Shown one piece after another: positions 17,238 through 25,812 of a stretch of DNA of 64,000 nucleotides. This DNA comes from CAYRGY01 sp964424075 (GTDB lineage Bacteria; Patescibacteriota; Gracilibacteria; UBA1369), in the NCBI GenBank assembly GCA_964424075.1, contig CAYRGY010000001.1, positions 310,001-374,000 on the forward strand, in the 5' to 3' direction. Position 1 is the stretch's first letter. Each line of letters begins with the position of its first letter. The translations under genes were made by a program, and so were the position numbers. The notes under the pieces were generated by a model. That model did not search any database. It was not told the origin of the DNA and saw nothing but the letters and a program-made list of their open reading frames with translations.

Positions 17238-17726
17238 ATGAAGAAAACAAATATTGAGTTTCCTTTCCTGGCCGTGATGTTAGCCGCAATTGCATTGACT
17301 TTTGATCAAGTAATTAAGTGGTGGGTATTGAATTATCTCAAACCAGAACCAATCATCTATTATGATTGGCTCAAATTGGTTTATGTCGAAAACACCGGGA
17401 TAGCCTTTGGAATACAAATTCCCGAATCGATACTGGTCTATTTGAATCTAGTGTTCCTGGCTTTAGTCATTGCCTTTTTAATAGTAAAACTAGATCTCAA
17501 GAAGGCAGCCAGTCAAGTCATTTTAGGTGCACTGATGGGAGGAGCTTTGGGAAATATTTTTGACCGTTTTGCCCATGGTTTCGTAATAGATTACGTCTCA
17601 GTAGGCTCATTTCCCGTCTTTAATTTGGCTGATGCATTAATTACAGTTAGCCTCTTCCTTGTAGTGATTTTATATGGTAAAATAATTAAACATAATCAAA
17701 ACAAAAATGCAGGACTACCCTCATAA
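17238..17726 (+). CDS. lspA: Lipoprotein signal peptidase LspA
   Basis: LspA removes signal peptides from prolipoproteins at the diacylglyceryl-cysteine. The 162-aa protein has four membrane segments. The two catalytic aspartates lie in the standard motifs GALGNIFDR (near residue 110) and FPVFNLADALI (near residue 133); VYVENTGIAFG is the conserved N-terminal loop. Its natural clients include the lipoprotein at 38756. The last 20 nt overlap the next gene, so the two are co-transcribed. Confidence 0.95.
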   Translation: MKKTNIEFPFLAVMLAAIALTFDQVIKWWVLNYLKPEPIIYYDWLKLVYVENTGIAFGIQIPESILVYLNLVFLALVIAFLIVKLDLKKAASQVILGALMGGALGNIFDRFAHGFVIDYVSVGSFPVFNLADALITVSLFLVVILYGKIIKHNQNKNAGLPS

Positions 17727-18600
17727 TAATCCTCAGCCAGACTACCAATATACTCAACTGCAACCGGAATACGCTCAAAATGATCAATCTCAATATAATA
17801 TCGGTCCTCGCAAAGTTACCTTTTTCACCTTAATTGCCAAAACTTTTCTTGGATTGGTCGGAGGAACAATCGGTTCTGTGATTTTGTTACTAATCTTTTT
17901 AGCCGCAGCTTCTATTTTGCAACCGGTTTTAAGCCCTACATCAGCCGATCCGGAGCAAATCAGTCCCATATTCATGGTAATAATCATGGCGATGATTTTC
18001 GCCACTTCGCTGGTGGCCAGTTTGCTGACACCATATCTACTTTCCCTAACCGAGCGCGAGCGCTATACCAAAATTGTCTCTTCTCTCTACCAAATTTTCA
18101 TTTTCAATATAGTGATTTTTGGTTTCACTGCTCCGATATTCCTGACAACTTCAACCGCTAACATTGAATTTACAGCTTATGCAGCAGGTTTACACGTTAT
18201 TTTTGTTGCCACAGCCAGCGCCTTAATTATGGAAATTGTTAATGATCCACACTATCCGATTATGGGAGTTTACACTTCTTTACTTGGTATCCTAGTCACT
18301 ACAGCTGTGAATCTATTTATTTTCCAATTAATGGGCAATACAACGGTAATACTATTTGCCGTAATGCCGATAACCTGGGGCTCTATCGGTTTCTTTCAGG
18401 CTGCACTCGCTTCAATTTACAATTGGTATTTCCAAAACTATGGAAATGATTTTCTGGCAGCCAGTACTTCTTATGGAGCTGATTATATTTCAGAAGAAGT
18501 AAACACACCTGAAGCGCCTTCAAATGATGCCTATAATACTGAAGGTTTCGAAGACGATGAACCTGGCGATAAGGCCGGTAGTGACTTTTTAAGGAGCTAG
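17707..18600 (+). CDS. Multi-pass membrane protein of unknown function
   Basis: This 297-aa protein starts with a Gln/Tyr/Pro-rich cytosolic tail (QDYPHNNPQPDYQYTQ). It has about six hydrophobic segments between residues 30 and 245 and ends in an acidic tail. I recognise no family. The start lies inside lspA (20-nt overlap), so expression is tied to lspA. The segment order (tail, long hairpin, pairs of helices) suggests a small integral membrane protein of the Yip1/DUF type, but no motif confirms that. Confidence 0.75.
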   Translation: MQDYPHNNPQPDYQYTQLQPEYAQNDQSQYNIGPRKVTFFTLIAKTFLGLVGGTIGSVILLLIFLAAASILQPVLSPTSADPEQISPIFMVIIMAMIFATSLVASLLTPYLLSLTERERYTKIVSSLYQIFIFNIVIFGFTAPIFLTTSTANIEFTAYAAGLHVIFVATASALIMEIVNDPHYPIMGVYTSLLGILVTTAVNLFIFQLMGNTTVILFAVMPITWGSIGFFQAALASIYNWYFQNYGNDFLAASTSYGADYISEEVNTPEAPSNDAYNTEGFEDDEPGDKAGSDFLRS

Positions 18601-18629
18601 GCTAATTTGCACAACTTGCCAGGGTAAAC

Positions 18630-18660
18630 AAAAAAAGCGACTCCTCATTGGGAGCCGCCC
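18630..18660 (-). terminator. Intrinsic terminator of the slipin gene
   Basis: On the minus strand, GGCTCC ... GGAGTCGC forms a stem (with one mismatch) followed by TTTTTTTG. It lies about 20-50 nt after the stop of the 18679 gene and between two convergent genes, so it may also serve the plus-strand unit. Confidence 0.7.
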
Positions 18661-18678
18661 TTTCAATAACTAGGTAAT

Positions 18679-19452
18679 TTATTTTTTCTCTATCTTGCCT
18701 CCCATTACTTCCTTAAAACTTTCGATAGCTCTTAGAACCTCAATTGGAAGCATCCAAATTGTAGTATTGGATTGATCTGAAGAAAGATCATTAATTGCCT
18801 GCAAAGTTCTGATATGCAAAGATCCATCGGACTTTGCCATGATTGCCGCAGCTTGCTGAACATTTTCCGCAGCCACAACTTCACCTTCAGAACGAATAAT
18901 CTGGGCTCTCTTTTCACGTTCAGCTTCGGCTTCTTTAGCAATAGTCCTCTTCAAGTCCTGAGGAATGGCAATATCTTTAATATCCACATTAGAAACCTGA
19001 ATTCCCCAAGGATCAGTAGCTGCATCTACTATTTCCTGAATCTTGTTGGATAATTCCTCACGATTTTTCAGCAATTCATCCAGAGACACCTCACCAACAA
19101 TATTACGCATAGTAATTTGCGCTAGCTGACTTACCGCATAGTAAAAGTTTTCTACTTCAAGTACAGCTTTTTCCGGGTTTAAAACCTTATAGTAGATTAC
19201 CGCATTTATTCCCACAGGGATATTATCGCGGGTAATAGCTTCCTGCTCAGGAACATCCACTGTTTTAATACGGATGTCCACTTTCTGCATAGTCTGGAAA
19301 ATTGGAATAATAATTCTCCATCCCGGATTGCGAGTTCCGGTATATCGACCTAGCGAAAGAACAATACCACGTTCATATTGATTGATCTGTCTGATCATGG
19401 AAAGTATTAATATACCTACGACAACGACCAGAAATAATAAAAATCCTGACAT
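18679..19452 (-). CDS. SPFH/Band 7 protein, slipin (stomatin-like)
   Basis: This 257-aa protein has one N-terminal membrane segment (residues 3-20) followed by the slipin signature INQYERGIVLSLGRYTG, the PGWRIIIPIFQ turn and VDVPEQEAITRDN. A helical stretch rich in Glu and Ala follows (AKEAEAEREKRAQIIRSEGE). Slipins oligomerise at the membrane and are linked to lipid microdomains; bacterial copies often pair with an NfeD protease partner, which is absent here. The gene is single, with a strong terminator, and diverges from the MscS gene. Confidence 0.9.
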   Translation of the reverse strand: MSGFLLFLVVVVGILILSMIRQINQYERGIVLSLGRYTGTRNPGWRIIIPIFQTMQKVDIRIKTVDVPEQEAITRDNIPVGINAVIYYKVLNPEKAVLEVENFYYAVSQLAQITMRNIVGEVSLDELLKNREELSNKIQEIVDAATDPWGIQVSNVDIKDIAIPQDLKRTIAKEAEAEREKRAQIIRSEGEVVAAENVQQAAAIMAKSDGSLHIRTLQAINDLSSDQSNTTIWMLPIEVLRAIESFKEVMGGKIEKK

Positions 19453-19518
19453 AATTAATTTGTTAAATTACTATTTGGCATTATTAATCAATCTTCAGAC
19501 AGATAGAAGCAATTGTAA

Positions 19519-19547
19519 TTGATGAATATGCAATTATTTGTTATAAT
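19519..19547 (+). promoter_or_regulatory. Promoter of the MscS-like channel gene
   Basis: TTGATG (19519-19524), 17-nt spacer, TATAAT (19542-19547), 28 nt before the ATG. This is one of the clearest sigma70-type promoters in the window. Confidence 0.65.
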
Positions 19548-19574
19548 TATGAAATATAATTGAAATAAAAATAG

Positions 19575-20861
19575 ATGCTTGACCGATTATTCGGCATCAA
19601 TACTGCAAATGCTCAAATCACCGGTACTGCAACCTCTGCAGCAGAAAATGTCCAATCTGGAACCCAAGAACAGTTTTTTGAGCTATTCTCCTATGTGCTG
19701 TCTCAAATTCCCCTTTATATTACTGCACTACTAGTCCTTAGCTTGACTTGGGTATGCGCAAAAGCCGCCAAAGCATTCGTTAATAATAAGCTTTCTGAGA
19801 GAGGTGTTGATGAAGAGAATAAAGAGTTACAGGTATTGGCAGTCAGAATTTCCAATATTGTTGTCTGGATTATTGGTATTACTGCGGCACTAAGTATAGT
19901 TGGTATAGATTTAGCTCCAATCGTGGCCGCCGGTGCTTTCGGTATTGGTTTTGCCATGCGTGATTTAATAATGAATCTGATTGCCGGTATGATGATACTT
20001 TCAGCAAAACACTTCAAAATAGGGGACTTAATCACCGTCAACGGTACAACAGGTAAAATTGTCGACATTCAAACCCGAGCGACAATTGTTAAATCCTTGG
20101 ACGGAACCAAAGTTATTGTCCCTAATGCCGAATTATTCAAAAACCGTGTAGTAAATAAGCACGGAAATCCCTATCGTAAAATTAGAATCTATGTTGGCGT
20201 CGAATATCACACTGACCTAAATTTAGCCATTGATGCAATTAAAAATGCTGTGAATAAGATTGAACATGTCATGAAAAAACCGAAGCCCAGCATTAAATTG
20301 TGGAATTGGTCTGAATCATCCATTGATATTGGTATAAGTGTTTGGATTCTTTCTACCGGAGGGAAATATGGAATTGTTCGCCATCAACTGGTCGAATTTA
20401 TCACCGCTGAGCTGCGCAAGAACAATATCAGCTTTGCTTTCCCCAGTCGTACAATTTACCAAGCGAGCGAAAATTTGCCTCAACAGCCGGGTGGATACCT
20501 TGCTGATAATAAGCTCATCGGATCAGAGAACAAACCAGACTCTGCACCAATTGCCCCAGCTCCTGCACCTCAAATTGAGGCCACTTCAAACACTTTCGCT
20601 CCGGCAGAGGCAGCTCCCCAGGCTGAAGCAACTAAAACAGTCTCTAACAAACCGGCAGGACTTCCAGTTTCTCCACAACCAACCATTAATTCAGATGCTG
20701 CAGGCTGGTTAAAGCAAACTTATACCGAACAAAAGACACCCCCATCCACTATAAGTGCCCCGGCACCTCAAATAACAACTCCAGCTCCTCAAGCTGAACA
20801 AGCAACACCGAATCCGCAAGCTACTCCTATGCCGGCACCATCCGCGCCCAATCAGCAGTAA
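19575..20861 (+). CDS. Small-conductance mechanosensitive channel (MscS family)
   Basis: MscS channels open under membrane tension during osmotic downshock. The 428-aa protein has three membrane segments within residues 40-150. The pore helix reads VAAGAFGIGFAMRDLIMNLIAGMMIL (Gly/Ala-packed TM3), and the beta domain includes HFKIGDLITVNGTTGKI and VIVPNAELFKNRVVN. The N-terminus ends a short hydrophobic stretch with TANAQ, which may be a signal peptide. Unusually, the C-terminus (about residues 300-428) is a long Pro/Ala/Gln-rich low-complexity tail, absent in E. coli MscS (286 aa). Confidence 0.92.
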   Translation: MLDRLFGINTANAQITGTATSAAENVQSGTQEQFFELFSYVLSQIPLYITALLVLSLTWVCAKAAKAFVNNKLSERGVDEENKELQVLAVRISNIVVWIIGITAALSIVGIDLAPIVAAGAFGIGFAMRDLIMNLIAGMMILSAKHFKIGDLITVNGTTGKIVDIQTRATIVKSLDGTKVIVPNAELFKNRVVNKHGNPYRKIRIYVGVEYHTDLNLAIDAIKNAVNKIEHVMKKPKPSIKLWNWSESSIDIGISVWILSTGGKYGIVRHQLVEFITAELRKNNISFAFPSRTIYQASENLPQQPGGYLADNKLIGSENKPDSAPIAPAPAPQIEATSNTFAPAEAAPQAEATKTVSNKPAGLPVSPQPTINSDAAGWLKQTYTEQKTPPSTISAPAPQITTPAPQAEQATPNPQATPMPAPSAPNQQ

Positions 20862-20881
20862 ACTCCATCGCTAGTTTTTTA

Positions 20882-22207
20882 TCACAGCTTCTTATTTTCC
20901 AAGCTGCTCACATCGACTAGATTTTTCCGTACCTGATTTGCAGCAACTTGCTTAACATATTGGTCACTCTCCAAATCTTCTGATAGCAAAACTCCCGGGC
21001 CAACTACACAATTACTGCCGATTTTCACGCCGGGCATGATACTGCAGTTCACACCTATACGAACATTATTACCAGTGATTATACCAAATTTTTTGCGTCC
21101 GGAATTCACTCGTGAGTCCTTAATCGTAACTTTCACATTTCCCTCATCTAAGCGCAAATTGCCAGTCACAGTTCCGGCACCGAATGATACATTATTACCA
21201 ATTACACTATCTCCTATATAGTTTTTATGAGCCCGGACACGATCTCCTAAATACGAACGGGTAATCTCCGACCCAAATCCAATTACACAATTTTCACCGA
21301 TAAAACTCTCTCTCACCATGGCATGATTGGCAATCACGCTGCCGGCTCCAATAAAGGTCGGTCCAGTGACTATAGCTCCTTCCAACACCTTCACACCGTC
21401 TCCCAGAATTACGTCACCTTTCAAAACTACTCCTTCCCCGATTTCGACGTCTGCACCCATTACTACACCGCTGCGCCCTGCCATTTCCTTACGCATCAAC
21501 ACTTTACACTCATCATAGACGTGCCAAGGATATTTAATTGCCTGCCAGGAGCCTTCATAAGGTACAACCCTGATCTTATGTTGTTCAGCAACCATCATGT
21601 CCAATGCAGTCAAATAAATATCATCCTCCGCAGTAGTAGCTTTATGCACATATTCCATCATTCTACCGCCATCAGGATGATAATGTACAAAGATATTCAT
21701 CAGGTCCGATGGCTCATTTCCTTCACCGGGCTTCTCTTCAATATGTTGCAAATGCCCCTCTTCGTCCTGCACTACATAGCCCCCGGGAAAATAAGTGGAC
21801 ACCTTATTAGCTAAAAATACGCTTTTCCCTGGCTCATTCTCAACAGTCGACATGACTTGACGATAAGCATCAATTCCCAATATATCATTGGCGCAAACTA
21901 TCAGAACCGGCTCTCCGGAGAGCAAATGCTCTGCACTTTTCATCGCTCCCGCTGATCCTTCAGCCAGTACTTGCTGAGTATACTCAATAGAAATGTCCTG
22001 CCTTGTCCTCCTGTACTGCTCGCCAATTTCTCTCAGTTCAGGTAAATTTACTTTACTTCCCACAATAATAAAGTCCTTCAGGCCCACCCCTGAAATAATC
22101 TCAATTTGCTGAACCACCATCGGCTTACCGCAAATCTTTAAAAGTGGTTTTTCTTCAATCGGACGCATTCTTTCACTGCGCCCTCCTGCTAAAATTATTA
22201 CCTTCAT
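20882..22207 (-). CDS. Sugar nucleotidyltransferase with left-handed beta-helix (GlmU-like)
   Basis: The 441-aa protein has an N-terminal nucleotidyltransferase domain (KVIILAGGRSERMRPIEEKPLL, the G-x-G-x-R-M-x-P motif) to about residue 230. A long left-handed beta-helix follows, built of hexapeptides (e.g. IGAGSVIANHAMV, IGENCVIGFGSEI). This is the layout of GlmU and of archaeal-type bifunctional sugar-1-phosphate transferases. The LbH part and its late conserved segment (NVRIGVNCSIMPGVKIG) would support acetylation or only trimerisation. I infer UDP-sugar synthesis for wall or surface glycans; GlmU activity is possible but unproven. Confidence 0.82.
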   Translation of the reverse strand: MKVIILAGGRSERMRPIEEKPLLKICGKPMVVQQIEIISGVGLKDFIIVGSKVNLPELREIGEQYRRTRQDISIEYTQQVLAEGSAGAMKSAEHLLSGEPVLIVCANDILGIDAYRQVMSTVENEPGKSVFLANKVSTYFPGGYVVQDEEGHLQHIEEKPGEGNEPSDLMNIFVHYHPDGGRMMEYVHKATTAEDDIYLTALDMMVAEQHKIRVVPYEGSWQAIKYPWHVYDECKVLMRKEMAGRSGVVMGADVEIGEGVVLKGDVILGDGVKVLEGAIVTGPTFIGAGSVIANHAMVRESFIGENCVIGFGSEITRSYLGDRVRAHKNYIGDSVIGNNVSFGAGTVTGNLRLDEGNVKVTIKDSRVNSGRKKFGIITGNNVRIGVNCSIMPGVKIGSNCVVGPGVLLSEDLESDQYVKQVAANQVRKNLVDVSSLENKKL

Positions 22208-22210
22208 GTA

Positions 22211-23014
22211 TTATAAATAATAGATCAAAAATGATGCTCCCAGCAGAATTCTATACCATCCAAAAGGATGAAGGGTATTCTTTTTAAGAAATTTCATTAA
22301 AAATCTGATTGCCAAATATCCTGAAATCATTGATGAAAGCACACCTGCAATCAGAGCATACCAAGTAGGCAAACTATAATCACCATTCCAAACTTTCAGC
22401 ACACCATACGCAAAAGCAGCCAACATAGCCACAGAACCGAGTAAAAAAGAAAAGCGCGCTGCTTCAGCACGTTTGACTCCTAGTCCTATCCCCGTTGAAA
22501 TAGTTATTCCGGAGCGTGAAACACCTGGAATCAGTGCCATTGCTTGAGCCACTCCGACAATCAGTCCGTTTTTCCAATCAATTAGTCCGGCTTTCACCCG
22601 TTTATGTATCCATTCAGCAACGAAAAATAAAATTCCCACCAAGATTAAAATAATAGCAACTGTTACTGGTGATCTTAAATATTCATCAATTAAATCTCCT
22701 AAAAATAGACCAACTAGAATTGACGGGATAGTGCCCAGAATCAGCAGCCAAGCTAGTGTTTTTTCCTTCTGCATACCTTTTTTACGTTTCAGGATGGCCA
22801 TACCACCTTCCCAAACCGTTCCATAATCTTTCCAAAAATAGCCCACAATCGCCAGCATAGTCCCAAAATGTACTGCAATATCAAAACCTTTCAAATCAGC
22901 AAAATCTAACGACATTAAAGATTGAGCCAAAATTAAATGACCCGACGAGGAAACCGGCAGAAACTCAGTAATTCCCTGCACAATACCCAAAATTATCGCT
23001 TCCCACAGTGACAT
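22211..23014 (-). CDS. uppP: Undecaprenyl-diphosphatase UppP (BacA)
   Basis: UppP recycles undecaprenyl pyrophosphate to the monophosphate carrier for wall synthesis. The two catalytic motifs are intact: GITEFLPVSSSGHLIL near the N-terminus and PGVSRSGITIS near residue 160. About eight membrane segments are visible. I place the start at the ATG at 23014 (MSLWEAIILGIVQG), the family start. A frame continues 14 codons upstream but would run into the divergent glutaredoxin region. It ends 3 nt before the nucleotidyltransferase start, so the two form a unit with a shared role in envelope precursors. Confidence 0.95.
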   Translation of the reverse strand: MSLWEAIILGIVQGITEFLPVSSSGHLILAQSLMSLDFADLKGFDIAVHFGTMLAIVGYFWKDYGTVWEGGMAILKRKKGMQKEKTLAWLLILGTIPSILVGLFLGDLIDEYLRSPVTVAIILILVGILFFVAEWIHKRVKAGLIDWKNGLIVGVAQAMALIPGVSRSGITISTGIGLGVKRAEAARFSFLLGSVAMLAAFAYGVLKVWNGDYSLPTWYALIAGVLSSMISGYLAIRFLMKFLKKNTLHPFGWYRILLGASFLIYYL

Positions 23015-23073
23015 CTCACTTATTGAATGATATAATTGCCATGACACTTTACACAAAAACTAAGTCAATTGCC

Positions 23074-23298
23074 ATGATTAAATTATATCAATACGAGATG
23101 TGCCCATATTGCGCTAAAGTGAGGAAAAAACTGGCGGAATTACATCTTGAATATGACAAAGTTGAAGTTGATCCGACCAATAAACCGGACATTGTTAAAG
23201 AAGCTAATAATGGAATAGTTCCGGTCTTGGATGATGACGGAAATATTGTCGTTGAGTCCGACGTTATAGTCGACTACTTACAAAATAAATACGGCTAA
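23074..23298 (+). CDS. Glutaredoxin-like protein
   Basis: From the ATG at 23074 the product is 74 aa. It starts MIKLYQYEMCPYCAKVRKKL, with the dithiol CPYC motif at residues 9-12, then the cis-Pro of GIVPVLDD and ESDVIVDYL. This is the glutaredoxin/GST-N thioredoxin fold; reduction of disulfides with glutathione or another thiol is the family activity. Longer starts exist upstream but lack homology. It is monocistronic, divergent from uppP with 59 nt between the starts, and convergent with the Smr gene (3' ends adjacent). Confidence 0.9.
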   Translation: MIKLYQYEMCPYCAKVRKKLAELHLEYDKVEVDPTNKPDIVKEANNGIVPVLDDDGNIVVESDVIVDYLQNKYG

Positions 23299-23808
23299 TT
23301 ATTTTAAATAGACATAAATGGCGCCCATTCCTCCATGTCTGGGTTGGGCAGTTTGGAAATCTTTAAGGCGATGTTGATTTTTCATTTCATTTAATTTCTG
23401 CACTACTACCGGTCGCAATTTCGAACGACTACCCTCAGAATGCCTGCCAATTCCGGTAATAATCAGCACCCAGCTATATCCGGCCTGACGCATACCATTA
23501 ACAAAATCTTCCACTTTTTGAGCGGCATCGGCAACAAATTCACCATGCAAATCGATTTGACTTTCAGGCTCACGTGGCACGATTTTACGCTCCACTTTCC
23601 CCTTTTGATGACTTTGATCAGGGTCCCCATATCTATCCTGCCCTTTATCAAAACCCTCCAGTCCTTGTTGTTCAATAAGATCTTTAAATGATTCAGTCAT
23701 ATGATGTATTCCTGATTTATCCGGATCAGCTTGCTCTGATCGTGCACTTTTTTGTTTTAATTTTTGCTTTTGTTCTTCTGAGAACAGATCACCTAGTTTT
23801 AAACCCAT
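23299..23808 (-). CDS. Smr-domain protein
   Basis: A 169-aa protein with a charged N-terminal half and a C-terminal Smr domain. The motifs are IDLHGEF (near residue 85), the glycine/His loop IITGIGRHSEG and PRHGGMGAIYVYL at the end. Smr domains are nicking endonucleases or RNA-binding modules, known from MutS2 and from stand-alone proteins. No mutS2 is present here, so it acts as a stand-alone protein. It follows yidD by 3 nt, so it is co-transcribed with it and the M23 peptidase, perhaps only for compactness. Confidence 0.85.
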   Translation of the reverse strand: MGLKLGDLFSEEQKQKLKQKSARSEQADPDKSGIHHMTESFKDLIEQQGLEGFDKGQDRYGDPDQSHQKGKVERKIVPREPESQIDLHGEFVADAAQKVEDFVNGMRQAGYSWVLIITGIGRHSEGSRSKLRPVVVQKLNEMKNQHRLKDFQTAQPRHGGMGAIYVYLK

Positions 23809-23811
23809 TGG

Positions 23812-24120
23812 TTATTTTAGAGGATCGTGCCCTCCTTTATTCCATGGATTACAACGAATGATTCTCCATAGACTCAGGGGCACTCCTCTAATAATACCAT
23901 ATTTCTCAATAGCGTCAAAGCCGTAACTGGAACAAGATGGATGAAAACGGCAATAACCATGGGGGAAAAGTGATTTAAACAAGCTATGATCCGGCGACAG
24001 TGTCTTTTGATAGAACAAAATCAAAAAAAGTACCGGAATTCTTGGTACATATACGATCTTTTGCCACCATTTGAGGCGACTAAAATTAGAAGTAATTACC
24101 TGGATTTTGTTTGACGCCAT
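23812..24120 (-). CDS. yidD: Membrane protein insertion efficiency factor YidD
   Basis: YidD is a small membrane-associated helper of YidC-dependent insertion. The core is clear: LFYQKTLSPDHSLF, CRFHPSCSSYGFDAIEKYG and RIIRCNPWNKGGHDP, with the conserved cysteines. I choose the ATG at 24120 (MASNKIQVITSNF), because residues from the longer frame (to 24192) are the reading of the M23 gene's 3' end in another frame. With this start the overlap with the peptidase is 35 nt. yidD normally neighbours rnpA/yidC; here it is detached. Confidence 0.92.
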   Translation of the reverse strand: MASNKIQVITSNFSRLKWWQKIVYVPRIPVLFLILFYQKTLSPDHSLFKSLFPHGYCRFHPSCSSYGFDAIEKYGIIRGVPLSLWRIIRCNPWNKGGHDPLK

Positions 24121-25414
24121 TCTTGTGAACCTCAAAGTGTAAGTGAATTCCTGTTCTACCATAAACTCTACCTGTACGTCCCATTTTACCAATTACTTGT
24201 CCTTGGTCAACATATTGTCCGGTTGAAACTGCAACTGTTTCCATATGTGCATAAAGCGTCTTTAAGCCATTACCATGATCAATAATGATATGATTTCCAT
24301 ATCCGCCACCCCAGGTTCCGACTGATACTTTTTCGACAGTTCCTCCTGCAGCAGACCAAATCGGCGGTTTCCTTACATCAGCAATATCAATCGCATAGTG
24401 TCCTGCTCGATATCCTTGAGTAACTTTACCTCTGGTTGGCCAAATCATTACTTTTCCGGTAGCTGGAGCAGCTTCTGAATTAACACCAATCTGATTACTT
24501 GGTACAACTGCTGAACCGGTGGAAATTCGTGAAGATGTCGCAATCAATGATGGTGAAGTCCTCACAACTGGTGCCGGAAGCGGTTTGGCGCCCGGAATAA
24601 ACAATTCTTCACCGATAGAAAGTGAAGCATCTTCAGCCAATTGATTTTGTCTGACGATGGCAGCTGATTCGACTTCATATAAAGTAGCGATTTTTACTAC
24701 ATCCTGATCTTTTTTAACCTTATGTGTTACTCCGTCAACTGGAGGAATAAACAGTTTTTGTCCCGGTTTAATAGTGGAAGATGCAGTTAATCCATTCTCC
24801 CAAAGCACGGTTTGTGTCTTCAAACCATATTCAGTGGCAATCCCGGACAGTGTTTCACCCGCTTTAATCTCATGTACCAATTTGCCATTTACAATAGTTC
24901 TATCCGCTAACTCTGTCTGCGGGTTAATCTTTGGGATATATCCATCCTGATCAGCGAACAAAGCATTACTACTTAAATAAAAATCTTCCACTCCTTCCAA
25001 AGTCGGAGCATAAGATGAATTTAAAGTATTTGCACTGGTCGGACTGATCATTCCGATTATCATTACAGCACTGACCGCAATACTGAAATTACGGAAAAGC
25101 TTATTCGCTGGAGCAATACGTGGTTGTTCCAGAGATTTATTCTTATTTCCAAGGAAAACAGGCGACAAACTTAAGCCGAAGGTCTTCAGTAAATTCAAAG
25201 GATTATAGCGATCCAAGCTACCAACACCGGCAAAAACTTTGCGGTGTCTAGCCCTCCTTGCGGCAATATTTGCCTCAAGTTTCAGATCAGTATCTTCTAA
25301 TTGTGGTACAGAATTGGAGTTGATATTTTTAGTTTTATATATTAACTGCAACCATCCGCGTAACCCGCTATTGACTTTCCTTATTGATAAAAGAAATGAA
25401 TGGGATGCAATCAA
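24086..25414 (-). CDS. LysM/M23-family cell-wall peptidase
   Basis: A 442-aa exported enzyme. It has an unusual 100-residue basic N-terminus, one membrane segment (about residues 108-128), then LysM repeats at about 176-217 (VHEIKAGETLSGIATEYGL) and 221-265. The lysostaphin-type M23 domain spans about 310-440. Zinc ligands are visible: H and D in HYAIDIAD, and HLHFEV near the end. It should bind peptidoglycan and cut cross-links during growth or division. The start is a TTG at 25414, supported by a promoter 30 nt upstream; a TTG about 20 codons later is an alternative. Confidence 0.92.
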   Translation of the reverse strand: MIASHSFLLSIRKVNSGLRGWLQLIYKTKNINSNSVPQLEDTDLKLEANIAARRARHRKVFAGVGSLDRYNPLNLLKTFGLSLSPVFLGNKNKSLEQPRIAPANKLFRNFSIAVSAVMIIGMISPTSANTLNSSYAPTLEGVEDFYLSSNALFADQDGYIPKINPQTELADRTIVNGKLVHEIKAGETLSGIATEYGLKTQTVLWENGLTASSTIKPGQKLFIPPVDGVTHKVKKDQDVVKIATLYEVESAAIVRQNQLAEDASLSIGEELFIPGAKPLPAPVVRTSPSLIATSSRISTGSAVVPSNQIGVNSEAAPATGKVMIWPTRGKVTQGYRAGHYAIDIADVRKPPIWSAAGGTVEKVSVGTWGGGYGNHIIIDHGNGLKTLYAHMETVAVSTGQYVDQGQVIGKMGRTGRVYGRTGIHLHFEVHKNGVKQNPGNYF

Positions 25415-25444
25415 CTATGCCCAGCAAAACTATCGTACAAAGAG

Positions 25445-25473
25445 AATCTAGCAAATCTGATCAGAAATTTCAA
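25445..25473 (-). promoter_or_regulatory. Promoter of the LysM/M23 peptidase gene
   Basis: On the minus strand, TTGAAA (25473-25468), 17-nt spacer, TAGATT (25450-25445), about 30 nt before the TTG start. It overlaps one copy of the TAGCAAATC repeat. Confidence 0.55.
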
Positions 25474-25541
25474 CCTATTTTTTTAAATATCCAAATTAGC
25501 AAATCAACACATAATAATACCCGAATTCTTAGCAAATCAAC
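25448..25541. repeat. Direct repeats TTAGCAAATCAAC upstream of the peptidase gene
   Basis: A 13-nt sequence, TTAGCAAATCAAC, occurs at 25496-25508 and 25529-25541, 33 bp apart (about three helical turns). A shorter copy, TAGCAAATC, is at 25449-25457. Two copies read GTTGATTTGCTAA on the minus strand and so contain a TTGATT -35-like element. They may be tandem promoters or binding sites for a regulator of wall hydrolase expression. Confidence 0.45.
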
Positions 25542-25573
25542 TATTACGTATTGACCGGACGATAGGGCGTGTT

Positions 25574-25789
25574 CTATCTTACAAATTTAAGAAGACTCAT
25601 AAAACGTGCTCTCTTCACTGCCTTAGCCAACATTTTCTGATATTTAAGATTCACGCCGGTATAATATCTGGGAACAATTTTTCCGTACTTAGAGACGTAT
25701 TTCTTAAGAAGTTCAGTATCCTTGTAATCAATATAATTGATATTCGCTTTTGTGAAGGGACAAGGTTTGTTGTACTTGTTTTTAGCCAT
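25574..25789 (-). CDS. rpsR: Ribosomal protein bS18
   Basis: S18 of the small subunit platform, 71 aa. The N-terminal CPFT and the block VPRYYTGVNLKYQKMLAKAVKRARFMSLL are diagnostic. It lies 23 nt downstream of rpsF. The frequent ssb gene between them is absent. Confidence 0.96.
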   Translation of the reverse strand: MAKNKYNKPCPFTKANINYIDYKDTELLKKYVSKYGKIVPRYYTGVNLKYQKMLAKAVKRARFMSLLKFVR

Positions 25790-25812
25790 TTTATATAAAT
25801 TATTAAGTATGT

